Shown here piece after piece: positions 8,620-17,026 of a stretch of 64,000 nucleotides of DNA. The translations under genes were made by a program, and so were the position numbers. The notes under the pieces are model-generated. The model had not been told where the DNA came from. It worked only from the letters and a program-made list of their open reading frames with translations, and searched no databases. Origin of the DNA: Gp7-AA10 sp035636095 (GTDB lineage Bacteria > Acidobacteriota > Thermoanaerobaculia > Gp7-AA8); assembly GCA_035636095.1 (NCBI GenBank), contig DASPZU010000025.1:134876-198875 (forward strand). Reading direction: 5' to 3'. Every line of letters starts with the position of its first letter. Position 1 is the stretch's first letter.

Positions 8620-8984
8620 GGATCGCCAATCAGCTCACGAATCTTCGCCAGCAATTGAGGCTGATCGACCGGCTTCTGAAAAAAAGCTGCGGCACCCGCA
8701 TCCAGCACTTCGCGCTCGATCGCGACTCGCTCCCGCGCCGAAATGACGATCACGGGGATGACCGCCAACTGCGGAATCGTTTGCAGGCGCTGCATCAGAT
8801 TCAGACCGCCGCCCCCGGGCAAGCCGAGGTCGAGGAGGATGAGGTCGGGGTGTTTGCGCGCTTCCATGAACGCAGTGACGGCATCGGAGGCCGGAACGGC
8901 GTCGTACTTTTCCGTTTTCAGGCGGAGAAACAGGACCTGCCGCATGGCAGCATCATCCTCGACAATGAGGATTCGCTTGGCCAT
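8616..8984 (-). CDS. CheY-like response regulator, receiver domain only
   Basis: A 122-residue single-domain receiver. The acidic pair is Asp10/Asp11 (IVEDD), the phospho-acceptor is Asp52 in LILLDLGLPGGGG, a Ser lies in the VIVISAR strand, and the conserved Lys is in FFQKPVD near 104. It has no output domain, so it probably acts by protein contact. It starts 19 bases after the stop of the radical SAM gene on the same strand and is likely co-transcribed with it. No cognate kinase is adjacent; the histidine kinase at 13.0 kb is a possible partner. Confidence 0.9.
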   Translation of the reverse strand: MAKRILIVEDDAAMRQVLFLRLKTEKYDAVPASDAVTAFMEARKHPDLILLDLGLPGGGGLNLMQRLQTIPQLAVIPVIVISARERVAIEREVLDAGAAAFFQKPVDQPQLLAKIRELIGDP

Positions 8985-9003
8985 CTGAATTGAGGAGATG
9001 TTA

Positions 9004-10920
9004 CTAGGCCGCAGGCGCGAGCACTAGGTGAAAGACGGAAGAATCGACTTCCAGAACATCTTTCAGCGACTCGGAAGTCGAGACGTAAATGCGATCGCCG
9101 TTCCGGCGGAGCCTCCGCAACAGCCGTTGCCACTGATCGCGATGCTCTTCCTGGAAGTGTTCCACGTGCAACGTGACGGTCGACGTCGTGTGCTTCAGCA
9201 GCTTCTTGATCGCCCGCGATGCTTTGGCATAGAAGGCCGAGTCGAGCAATCCCTGGATTTGCAGCGAGATGTTTCCCTGCTCCATCTGAATTCTGACGCG
9301 CCCCTGCTGAACATACGATCGAAAACTCCGGCGGAGTTTCTCGAGATGGACGACGGTGGCGCTCTGCCCGGCTCCGATCAAGAGGTGCCGCTCCGCGAAT
9401 TCCTTCATCGACAACGCGGCGATCCAGTCGCTCACGATGAGCGGGACCTGCTGCAGCGATGCGCGTGACATCGTGCGCGCGAATTGAATCATGCGTACCG
9501 GGCCGCCCCGGAAGACGCCGCGCCATCCGAACTTGGCAAGGATGCCGAACAGCTTGCCGACCGGATACAACGGCTGGTAGCTGGGTTTTCTCATGTAGCG
9601 CATCTTGTTGGCGATGCGTCGCGCAATGGCGGCCGGCTTCAAGAGGCGCTCGTACAGATGCCGATACTCGCGAACGAGAGTGTCGTACTCGATCTGCTTC
9701 GGAACGAAGTTCGTTCCGATCGAAGTGTTGTCCGTGCCATCGGCACCGGGAAGGAGGCGTCCTTCGCCCTCCAGGCGTTTGTAGAGCGGCGTCTTCGGAA
9801 GTGCGGTCAGCAGTCCCACCATCGCCACCTGAATGCCGGAGTCGACGATGAATCGATATTGATGATCGAAGGTCTTCAGCGTGTCATTGTCGAAGCCGAT
9901 GATGAAGCCCGCGAAGATATCGAGGCCATGTTCGTAGATGCGTCGTATCGAGGTGAGGATGTCCTCGCGCGTGTTCTGCAGCTTCTTCGTTTCCCTGAGA
10001 CTCTCTTCATCGGGAGACTCGATTCCGATGAAGACCCACGCGAAGCCGGCCTCGGGGAGGAGCTGCAGCAGTTCCCTGTCCTGCGCCAGATTCAGCGAAG
10101 CTTCGGTGCCGAATTGGAACCGATAGTCGTGCTGTTGTTGGTATTCGCGCAGATACCGCAGAAGAGTTTTAGCGACGGGCTTGTCGCCGATGAAGTTGTC
10201 GTCGACAAAGAAGACGTTGTGCACGTTGAGCGCGCGCAACGCGTCGAGCTCGCGACCGACCTGTTCCGGACTCTTGGTGCGCGGCTTGCGGCCGAACATG
10301 ATGATGATGTCGCAGAACTCGCACAGGAACGGGCAGCCCCGTGAGAACTGCAGGCTGACGTTGGTGTAGCGGTCGACCTTCAGCAGATCGAATCGCGGAG
10401 TCGGCGAATCGGCGAGCGAGACCACGCCCTTTTCTTCGTAACGCGCGCGCGCCGTGCCGGCTTCAAAGTCGCGGCAGAACTCTTTCCAGATGTACTCCGC
10501 TTCGCCGGCCACGACGGTGTCGGCGAGCGTTTCGTATCGTTCGGGACAAAGCGAGGCGTAGCTTCCGCCGGCCACCACGTAGTAGCCGAGGCCGCGATAG
10601 TAGGTCAGCAGTTCTTTCTGACGGCTGAACTGCACGCCCATGCCGCAGACGCCGATGAGGTCGGCTCGAGGCTTGAGCGGAATGGTTTCGATGTTCTCAT
10701 CGACGATCTCGATGTCCCAATGCTCGGGCGAAAGGGCCGCCAGCGTTGCCAGGCCGAGGGGTGGATTGACGGTCCGCTTGTTGGGGAGCACGGAGTCGAT
10801 CGCCCATCGAAAGCTCCAGAAGCTTTCGGGGAAGCGCGGATTGATGAGGAGCAGTTTCGTGTGCGTTTCTCCTTGACGTGAACGGTTGCGACAGTCGCGC
10901 CAGATCCGGGAAGGCGACAT
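9004..10920 (-). CDS. B12-binding/radical SAM protein (DUF4070-type)
   Basis: A protein of about 620-638 residues. It has an N-terminal cobalamin-binding Rossmann domain and a radical SAM core with CxxxCxxC (Cys196, Cys200, Cys203 in SRGCPFLCEFCD, counted from 10920) followed by FVDDNFIGD. A C-terminal DUF4070-like region and an extra domain of about 150 residues follow. These proteins catalyse radical methylations or rearrangements; the substrate is unknown. The only canonical start is ATG 10920, which has no ribosome site. Homology would begin at codon 21 (KLLLINPRF), where AAGGAG lies 8 bases before an ACG at 10858-10860, so the true start may be that ACG. Confidence 0.8.
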   Translation of the reverse strand: MSPSRIWRDCRNRSRQGETHTKLLLINPRFPESFWSFRWAIDSVLPNKRTVNPPLGLATLAALSPEHWDIEIVDENIETIPLKPRADLIGVCGMGVQFSRQKELLTYYRGLGYYVVAGGSYASLCPERYETLADTVVAGEAEYIWKEFCRDFEAGTARARYEEKGVVSLADSPTPRFDLLKVDRYTNVSLQFSRGCPFLCEFCDIIIMFGRKPRTKSPEQVGRELDALRALNVHNVFFVDDNFIGDKPVAKTLLRYLREYQQQHDYRFQFGTEASLNLAQDRELLQLLPEAGFAWVFIGIESPDEESLRETKKLQNTREDILTSIRRIYEHGLDIFAGFIIGFDNDTLKTFDHQYRFIVDSGIQVAMVGLLTALPKTPLYKRLEGEGRLLPGADGTDNTSIGTNFVPKQIEYDTLVREYRHLYERLLKPAAIARRIANKMRYMRKPSYQPLYPVGKLFGILAKFGWRGVFRGGPVRMIQFARTMSRASLQQVPLIVSDWIAALSMKEFAERHLLIGAGQSATVVHLEKLRRSFRSYVQQGRVRIQMEQGNISLQIQGLLDSAFYAKASRAIKKLLKHTTSTVTLHVEHFQEEHRDQWQRLLRRLRRNGDRIYVSTSESLKDVLEVDSSVFHLVLAPAA

Positions 10921-10934
10921 GGTATACGAGGTTC

Positions 10935-12062
10935 ATGCTGGATGCACTAAATGGAGTCCTTGTTGCCGATTTTTCACGCGTGCTGGCCGGACCGCTCTGC
11001 ACGCAAATGCTCGCCGACGCCGGCGCGCGCGTCATCAAGATCGAGGATCCATCCCGCGGCGACGAGACGCGGCGTTGGGGCCCTCCGTTCGTCGAAGGAG
11101 TCAGCGCGTATTACCTGGCCATCAATCGAAACAAGGAGTCGATGGCCGTCGACCTCGAGAGCAGCGAAGGGGCGGAGGTCGCGCAGCGCCTCGTCGATCG
11201 CGCAGATGTCGTGGTCGACAATTTCCTCCCGGCACAGCGCGCGGCGCTGCTTCCGAAAATCCGGAAGACCGCGATTCATTGCGCCATCACCGGGTATGAC
11301 AGCGACACGCCCGAACGCGACCTCCCCGGGTTCGATCTGCTGGCGCAGGCGGAATCGGGGCTGATGTCGATCACAGGCGAGGCGAACCGTGATCCGATGA
11401 AAGCCGGCGTCGCGATCTCGGACATCCTCACGGCGCATTACGCTTTCGGCGCGATCACCTCCGCCCTCTATCGACGCGCGAAAACAGGCGAAGGAGCCAG
11501 GCTCGAAATCTCACTCTTTGCGGCGTCGATCGCGTCGCTGATCAATGTTGCTCAAAACGTTCTGCTCACCGGCAAGGAGGCGATGCGATTCGGCAACGCG
11601 CATCCGTCGATCGTGCCGTATCAGGTTTTTCACGCCCGCGACCGTGCATTCGTCATCGGCGCGGGAACCGATCGTCACTTTCAGCTTCTGTGCACGCGCG
11701 TCGTTCGCCGCGACGATCTCGCGGCCGATGTTCGGTTCGCGACCAATGCCGGGCGCGTCGAGCATCGAGGTGCGCTGATTCGCATTCTCGAGCGCGAATT
11801 TCGCCGCGCCCGTGCATCGCAATGGATCGCGCGCTGCAGGAAGGCGTCGGTGCCGGCGGCGCTCGTGCGCGGCGTGCGCGAGGCCCTCCGCACTCCTGCC
11901 GGCCGCGCCCTGATCGGATCGATCGATCATCCTTCGATCGGAACGTACCAGGCCGTGCGCCATCCCCTCCGCGTCAACTCCCTCCGCCCGCCCCTCGGCG
12001 CCCCTCCGCCCGCTCTCGGTGAGCACACCGAAAAAATCTTGCGCGAGCTACTTCATCAGTGA
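10935..12062 (+). CDS. CaiB/BaiF family (class III) CoA-transferase
   Basis: A 375-residue family III CoA-transferase, which moves CoA between carboxylic acids. The N-terminus GVLVADFSRVLAGPLCTQMLADAGARVIKIE is diagnostic. Further blocks are VVVDNFLP, the catalytic-Asp region around FDLLAQAESGLMSITGE, and the C-terminal PSIGTYQAVRHPLR. The ATG at 10935 follows GAGG and was preferred over an upstream in-frame ATG lying inside the divergent radical SAM gene. The 3' end overlaps the small membrane ORF on the other strand. The substrate is not predictable. Confidence 0.9.
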   Translation: MLDALNGVLVADFSRVLAGPLCTQMLADAGARVIKIEDPSRGDETRRWGPPFVEGVSAYYLAINRNKESMAVDLESSEGAEVAQRLVDRADVVVDNFLPAQRAALLPKIRKTAIHCAITGYDSDTPERDLPGFDLLAQAESGLMSITGEANRDPMKAGVAISDILTAHYAFGAITSALYRRAKTGEGARLEISLFAASIASLINVAQNVLLTGKEAMRFGNAHPSIVPYQVFHARDRAFVIGAGTDRHFQLLCTRVVRRDDLAADVRFATNAGRVEHRGALIRILEREFRRARASQWIARCRKASVPAALVRGVREALRTPAGRALIGSIDHPSIGTYQAVRHPLRVNSLRPPLGAPPPALGEHTEKILRELLHQ

Positions 12063-12239
12063 CAATCGAAGCAGCGCCAGGCAACAGACCAGAACGAAGG
12101 CCAGCAGCACGGCGATCAGAACGTTCGCGCGAAACGGCTTTCCGAACGCGCGAAACGCGAAAAGGAGAATTGCGACGCCGACGACCCCGATCGCGCTGCC
12201 GACCAGTACCACTCGAAAGAGGACGGTTGTGAACGTCAT
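12048..12239 (-). CDS. Small two-helix membrane protein
   Basis: A 63-residue hypothetical protein with two hydrophobic helices (about 5-29 and 39-60) separated by the basic loop FRAFGKPFRA. It is convergent with the CoA-transferase gene and overlaps its last 15 bases. Its start codon (12237-12239) lies in the first bases of a dispersed palindromic repeat. Support is coding-like composition and the clean two-TM topology; no family is recognised. Confidence 0.5.
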   Translation of the reverse strand: MTFTTVLFRVVLVGSAIGVVGVAILLFAFRAFGKPFRANVLIAVLLAFVLVCCLALLRLSLMK

Positions 12240-12296
12240 GCTGAGCGAAGCGAAGCATCCCGCTCCGCGGGATCCCTCGCTGCGCTCGGGATGACG
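12235..12296. repeat. Dispersed inverted repeat, family A (GTCATnCTGAGCG type)
   Basis: The arms CATGCTGAGCGAAGCGAAG and CTCGCTGCGCTCGGGATGAC form an imperfect palindrome with centre CTCCGCGGGA. Related copies lie at 38985-39040, 61386-61460 and 61672-61746. All start with GTCA(C/T)-CCTGAGCG-like bases and end in GGATGAC or GAATGAC. All four lie between genes or at gene ends. Confidence 0.75.
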
Positions 12297-12297
12297 G

Positions 12298-12936
12298 CTA
12301 ACTCTTCTTCACCGTTCGTGCGCTCAGCTCTGCGACAAGCTGGATCAGATGGCGGCCTTCCTCGTCGGTGGTTTCATATGCGCGGCACAGTGATTCGAGC
12401 TCGTGGTGGTCTTCATACCCCGCGACCGTGAACCCATCTCCGGGCTGTGCCGACGATTCTGACATCTCGCGCGACCACGAACCGCCGCGGAAGCGATAGG
12501 TCAGGAAAGAGCGTGTGCGCGCGCGTCGGGCGCCGCCGAGGTCGACCAGAGCGACGGCGCTGGAAGGTTCGATCGCGCCGGCGTTCGCTTTCTGCGCCGC
12601 CAGCACTTTACCGACGAAAGTCGCGACCATGTCGTTGAGAAGCTTCTCGGCGTCGGCGACCGGTTGCACAAAGCGAAGTCCGCTATGGGAAACATCGGCA
12701 CTTCCGGTTTTTCGAATGACGATCGTGTGAGCCGTCTCGCCGACGAACTCCACATCGTTTCCTTTCCATTTGAAAAGGAGCATGAAGCGATCGCCGACTT
12801 TCGCCCGCCCATAATGCTCGACGTAGGCTCCGCTGATCCCAATGTCGAGGATGAGCGCATTCTGGCCGTCGAGGAGAGCGAGGATCGGCTTGGCGAGCCT
12901 TAGGCGCTGAAACTCGCGCCTGTCGTTTGACACCAT
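12298..12936 (-). CDS. PilZ-domain protein (paralogue 1)
   Basis: A 212-residue protein. The N-terminal PilZ domain has the c-di-GMP-binding signature RREFQRLRL (the RxxxR-type box) and DIGISGAYVEH (the D/NxSxxG box). The C-terminal half has a conserved-looking block with FLTYRF and YEDHHELESLCRAYETTDEEGRHLIQLVAELS. The protein at 14948-15565 has the same architecture and is a paralogue. It is divergent from the histidine kinase (66-base gap). It probably senses c-di-GMP; its output is unknown. Confidence 0.85.
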   Translation of the reverse strand: MVSNDRREFQRLRLAKPILALLDGQNALILDIGISGAYVEHYGRAKVGDRFMLLFKWKGNDVEFVGETAHTIVIRKTGSADVSHSGLRFVQPVADAEKLLNDMVATFVGKVLAAQKANAGAIEPSSAVALVDLGGARRARTRSFLTYRFRGGSWSREMSESSAQPGDGFTVAGYEDHHELESLCRAYETTDEEGRHLIQLVAELSARTVKKS

Positions 12937-13002
12937 CTCTCAGGAAGTATTCACTGGCGGCCCTGGCGGAGGCAAGCATATTGCTGCGTCCGATCCAAGC
13001 CA

Positions 13003-14988
13003 GTGGTCACGGAACCAATTACCGAACGCCGCAGCATCTGGCGCGTCGATCCGGACAGCACATGGACGACGGTGTTGCCGGTCGTGTTCATCATCGCGTC
13101 GTTGGTGTCGCTGGCCTCGCTGCCGGTCATCGTGGGTACGCACACGGCCAGGATGCGCCAGGACATCACACTTCTGGCCGAGCCGGCTCGCCGGGCGGCG
13201 AACGAGATTCAAGTCGACCTATCGGCGGAGCTCGACAAGGTCATCGCGTTTCAAGTCACAGGTCAGCCGCAATTTCGCGATGACTATCGCACTCTTCTCG
13301 ATCAACAGCGCCGCGATTACGAGGTCCTTCGCGGTATCGGTTCGCGACTCGGCGATGAGGTGAACAAGAATCTCGTCGCGCTGATCTCGGAGACACAGCG
13401 ATGGCACGCCGGTGCCACCAGTGGCGAATTTCTGCAGCGGCAGTTGCCATCGGAAGTCTTCATGACGCGACTCTTCGAGCGCCATCCCTCCTACGACCGG
13501 GCGCTGCGGGCAGCGTCTTCGCTGGAAAGCGCGATTCAGTTGGCAGCCAATGACCGCCTGGCGAAGATCCGCGACGCCGAGCGCGTCAACATGGCGTTGA
13601 CGATCATTCTCACCTTCCTGGCCCTCATCTCAGGGCTGCTGGTGGCCGGGCTCGGAAGACAGACACGCCGCCTTGCGCGTGAAGCAGAGCGCCGCCGCGA
13701 CGAGTCGGAGCGCGAAGCAGGCGAGGCCAAGATGGCGCGTGCGGCCGCTGAAAAGGAAGAGCGTCGCGCTGCATTCCTCGCCACCGCGCTCCAGGAACTG
13801 ACGTCGTCGCTCGATGTCAGCCGCACCGTGGCGACTCTGGCGCGGCTGTTCGTCCCCAATCTGGCGGAGGTTTGTGCCATCGACGTCGCTGAGGGAGATC
13901 GATCGCTGTGCCGTCGCGCAGTCGCGAATCGCGATCAAGGCGTTGAAGACTCCATGCGGGAGCGGATCGATCAGCCCATCGAGCCGGTGCCCGAGGCCCT
14001 TGCACGCGTGATGCGCGAGCGCGAGGCCAAGATCGTGGGACCGGCGGCGGGACTCGCCAAATTTCTCACCGGAATCGATGAGCCACGAAGCGTCATCGTC
14101 GTTCCTCTCGTCAGCCGAGGCGAAACGCTTGGCGTGGTCACGGCTGCCGCTCCGGCCGGCCAGGTCTTCACGCGCGAAGATCTGATGCTTGCGACAGAAT
14201 TGGCGCGCCATGGCTCGCTGGCATTCGACAACGCGCGGCTATATCTCGAGTCGCAGCAAGCACTGCGCGCCCGTGAGGAGGTTCTCGCGATCGTTTCGCA
14301 CGATCTCCGCAATCCCCTGAATGCCATCACCCTGGCGGCGTCCCTGCAGCAGACCTCGGAGGCGGTCTCGTCGGAAGACCGCGAACAGCTCGACATCATC
14401 AATCTCTCGGCCCAGCGGATGCGCCGCCTCATCGAAGATCTTCTCGACGTCACGCGCCTCGAAGGCGGGAAGCGCCTTCCAATCGAGCCGGCACCTGTCG
14501 AAGTCGAGCCGCTGCTCGCGGAGACCAACGAGCTCTTCAAAGCTCAGGCGGCGACTGCCGAGATCACGCTGCAATACCAGGTCGGCGGCAAGCTTCCGCC
14601 GGTGTGGGCCGACCGTCATCGCGTGTTGCAGGTGCTGTCGAATCTGATCGGGAACGCAATGAAGTTCACCCCGAAGGGCGGCATGGTCTCATTCCGCGCC
14701 GATGCGCAGGGCGATCAGGTCCTCTTCGCGGTCGTCGACACCGGCCCGGGGATTCCGAAGAAGAATCTGAAGGACATCTTCAATCCCTACTGGCAAGCCA
14801 AGCGCGCCGAACGCCTCGGTGCCGGACTCGGATTGCCGATCGCGAAGGGAATCGTCGAATCACACGGAGAGCGGATCTGGGTTGAAAGCGATGAAGGCCG
14901 GGGAACCAAGTTCTTCTTCACCCTGCCGGTGGCCCGCAAAGCGTCACTCAACGCTGAACAGCGGGCGGAATCTCCAGCGCATCGCTGA
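13003..14988 (+). CDS. Membrane-bound GAF-domain sensor histidine kinase
   Basis: A 661-residue kinase. TM1 (about 22-45) and TM2 (about 198-218) flank a helical periplasmic sensor of about 150 residues. They are followed by a coiled-coil linker, a GAF domain (about 265-405) and the kinase core. The core has the H-box VSHDLRNPLNAI with His433, N-box NLIGNAMKF, G1 VDTGPGIP and G2 GAGLGLPIAKGI. No receiver domain is fused. The GTG start at 13003 gives the expected short cytoplasmic N-terminus. It is flanked by two PilZ paralogues on the opposite strand, and its last 41 bases overlap the second one. Its response regulator may be at 8616-8984. Confidence 0.9.
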   Translation: MVTEPITERRSIWRVDPDSTWTTVLPVVFIIASLVSLASLPVIVGTHTARMRQDITLLAEPARRAANEIQVDLSAELDKVIAFQVTGQPQFRDDYRTLLDQQRRDYEVLRGIGSRLGDEVNKNLVALISETQRWHAGATSGEFLQRQLPSEVFMTRLFERHPSYDRALRAASSLESAIQLAANDRLAKIRDAERVNMALTIILTFLALISGLLVAGLGRQTRRLAREAERRRDESEREAGEAKMARAAAEKEERRAAFLATALQELTSSLDVSRTVATLARLFVPNLAEVCAIDVAEGDRSLCRRAVANRDQGVEDSMRERIDQPIEPVPEALARVMREREAKIVGPAAGLAKFLTGIDEPRSVIVVPLVSRGETLGVVTAAAPAGQVFTREDLMLATELARHGSLAFDNARLYLESQQALRAREEVLAIVSHDLRNPLNAITLAASLQQTSEAVSSEDREQLDIINLSAQRMRRLIEDLLDVTRLEGGKRLPIEPAPVEVEPLLAETNELFKAQAATAEITLQYQVGGKLPPVWADRHRVLQVLSNLIGNAMKFTPKGGMVSFRADAQGDQVLFAVVDTGPGIPKKNLKDIFNPYWQAKRAERLGAGLGLPIAKGIVESHGERIWVESDEGRGTKFFFTLPVARKASLNAEQRAESPAHR

Positions 14989-15565
14989 CGCTGAGCTCCG
15001 CGAACAGGCGGATCAGGCGGCGTCCTTCGTCATCGGATGCCTCGTACACGCGGCAAAGACGCTTCATCTCATCGGAATCGAACGCGCGAGCGACTGTAAA
15101 ACCTCCCGTCGGCTGTTCGGGAAGAAAGACCGCCCGCTTGTTCCATTTTCCGTTATCGAATCGATAACAGAGGAAGCCGGCGTCGGCTCCTCGCACGGTC
15201 TTGTCACCATCGACGGTAGGCGACGGGAGCGGCGTGCCGCCGGGCGAGGTTCGCCGTCGATCGATCTCCTTCATCACCAGTGTGCCGAGCATCTCGCGAA
15301 GGCGTTCCCCGCTTTCGCCGATCGCTGCCAGGAATCGGACACCGGAAAGAGTCCCGGAGCTCCGCACGACTTCGCATTTGATGCCGACCTCGTGACCCAG
15401 ATACGAGAAGCGGAGTTCCGGCACTCGCTCGGTGATGGCACCCGAATGTTGCACCTTGGCTCCCAGGACGCCGATTTCGACGATGGACACAGGGACCGCA
15501 CCCAGAGTGCCGGAAATGGCAGGGTTCAGGTTCAGGCGCTGAAATTCTCGCCGTTCATCCTGCAC
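14948..15565 (-). CDS. PilZ-domain protein (paralogue 2)
   Basis: A 205-residue paralogue of the protein at 12298-12936: RREFQRLNL at the N-terminus, the weaker second box EIGVLGAKVQH, and the same C-terminal block (FLCYRFDNGKWNKR, YEASDDEGRRLIRLFAELS). In the second PilZ box Asp is Glu and the Ser/Gly spacing is altered (EIGVLG for DIGISG), so c-di-GMP binding may be reduced. The 3' end overlaps the histidine kinase gene by 41 bases, convergently. It lies 21 bases downstream of the lytic transglycosylase stop on the same strand. Confidence 0.8.
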   Translation of the reverse strand: MQDERREFQRLNLNPAISGTLGAVPVSIVEIGVLGAKVQHSGAITERVPELRFSYLGHEVGIKCEVVRSSGTLSGVRFLAAIGESGERLREMLGTLVMKEIDRRRTSPGGTPLPSPTVDGDKTVRGADAGFLCYRFDNGKWNKRAVFLPEQPTGGFTVARAFDSDEMKRLCRVYEASDDEGRRLIRLFAELSVSDALEIPPAVQR

Positions 15566-15586
15566 TCGGACATTGTATTCGACTGA

Positions 15587-16417
15587 TTATTCGAACAGCG
15601 CGGTCTGCATGCGGACGGACGCGACGTAGCGGTTGCGGACGCGCTGACGATAGGTTCTCGTCCCGTAAGATACTCTTTGCAGGTAAGTTAGCGTTTCGGG
15701 GAATGGCGGTACGCCTCGGAAGCGCTCCACATTTCCTTCGCCGGCGTTGTATGCCGCGAGTGCTGTCTGCTGATCACCGAATCGATCCATCAGATAGCGC
15801 AGGTATTTGGTTCCGGCTGCGATGTTTTCTGAGGGGTTGAAGGGATTGTCGCAACCCAGCAGCCGGCTCGTCTCGGGGACGATCTGCATCAGCCCCTGCG
15901 CGTTCTTGTTCGAGACCAGTCGCGGGCGAAAATCGGACTCGGCCTCAACCACGGCGGCGACCAGCTCGGGCGAAAGATTGTTGCGGACCGCCTCGCGATA
16001 GATGATCGATCCATAGGGGACCTCGGCCACGAAGAACTGTTCCTTCGCAATGTCGAGAGTGAACGTCTGTTTCTCGTCTGAGGGGTGCAGGAACGCCTCG
16101 CGGATCTTCGGCGTCATGAAAATTCGAAACGACCGGGGAGGCTGGAGGACGTGGTTCTCCATGGTCGGCAGGTTGATGTTCATCGCGTCGATCGGAAATC
16201 CGAAAACACCGAATGCGAGCGGGATTCCGATAACCAGCGCGACCGCGCGGCGCCGCAAATGAGTGCCCGCAAGTCGCACGAAGCGAGTTATTTGGCGTCG
16301 ACGCCTGTGCTTCTGACAGTCACAGATGACGCGGTAGTCCCAATGCTTCCGCTCGCCTCTCATACGGACAGCCATCATGGGCAAAAGGCGGACCAGTTCA
16401 GTTCGTTGATTGAGCAA
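15587..16417 (-). CDS. SLT-domain lytic transglycosylase
   Basis: A 276-residue peptidoglycan lytic transglycosylase. A basic N-terminus leads to a hydrophobic segment (about 58-78) acting as signal anchor. The SLT domain follows with catalytic Glu in VEAESDFRPRLVS, then NAQGLMQIVPETS and AYNAGEGNVERF, a family 1 (MltE/Slt-like) pattern. It cleaves murein glycan strands to 1,6-anhydro ends in the periplasm. Several in-frame ATGs exist near the start (16417, 16378, 16375, 16363); a later one giving a shorter basic tail is equally possible. Confidence 0.85.
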   Translation of the reverse strand: MLNQRTELVRLLPMMAVRMRGERKHWDYRVICDCQKHRRRRQITRFVRLAGTHLRRRAVALVIGIPLAFGVFGFPIDAMNINLPTMENHVLQPPRSFRIFMTPKIREAFLHPSDEKQTFTLDIAKEQFFVAEVPYGSIIYREAVRNNLSPELVAAVVEAESDFRPRLVSNKNAQGLMQIVPETSRLLGCDNPFNPSENIAAGTKYLRYLMDRFGDQQTALAAYNAGEGNVERFRGVPPFPETLTYLQRVSYGTRTYRQRVRNRYVASVRMQTALFE

Positions 16418-16482
16418 ACGTAAGACAGGAAGCTAGATCGAGTACGACTCCTGTCGTCGCGCTCCGCTCCTCGCGCCTCTCA

Positions 16483-16503
16483 CGCCGCAAATAACTTGCG
16501 GCG
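16483..16503. terminator. Perfect 8-bp hairpin, possible terminator
   Basis: CGCCGCAA and TTGCGGCG pair perfectly around the 5-base loop ATAAC. It lies 3' of the SRPBCC gene on the minus strand and upstream of the lytic transglycosylase. No T-run follows on either strand, so it is not a classical intrinsic terminator and may have another role. Confidence 0.35.
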
Positions 16504-16545
16504 GCGACACGTCACCATCTATGGTGAGGGTTCACAGGGGTTGAG

Positions 16546-17016
16546 TCAACTTTTATCGACAGCCTCCTCCAGAAAGCGTTTCAGATGCTCGAGCCGGTTG
16601 CGCACTTCGCTTGCGAAGAACATGCTGCAGGCGAGGTTCAGGATAGGACGGAGAAATCGGGGCCGAGTCTCGAAGTTGTATCGGTAGGTGACACGGGTCT
16701 GATTTTCCGTCACCTCATCCTGGCGCAGAGTGGCCGCGAAGGACTCGAGAATGCGCGGACCGCGAATCATCTTGACTGCGGCTACATGGGGGCGTTCAAA
16801 GCTGACGTAGACGGCGTCCATCGCCATGCCCCCGAATGAATTCTTGGAGGTGCAGCGGCAGGTTGCACCGAGGGCGGCGGCGTCGCGATCGAGGAGACGC
16901 GCTTCCTTGAGAAAAGGGTCCCACTCGAGACGCCGCCGGTAGTCGTGGATCAGATCGAAGACTGTCTCAGGCGAAGCCGCGATTAGGATCGATTCTTCTC
17001 TGGCGCGGCTTCGCAT
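16546..17016 (-). CDS. SRPBCC (START-like) family protein
   Basis: A 156-residue polyketide cyclase/START-like protein. The opening strand EESILIAASPETVFDLIHDYRRRLEWDPF is the SRPBCC signature; a long C-terminal helix ends the fold. Such proteins hold a hydrophobic ligand in a helix-grip cavity, but the ligand is unknown here. It starts 10 bases after the stop of the rhodanese gene and is the last member of the lepB-rhodanese-SRPBCC unit. Confidence 0.8.
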   Translation of the reverse strand: MRSRAREESILIAASPETVFDLIHDYRRRLEWDPFLKEARLLDRDAAALGATCRCTSKNSFGGMAMDAVYVSFERPHVAAVKMIRGPRILESFAATLRQDEVTENQTRVTYRYNFETRPRFLRPILNLACSMFFASEVRNRLEHLKRFLEEAVDKS

Positions 17017-17026
17017 GGATCAGCGA

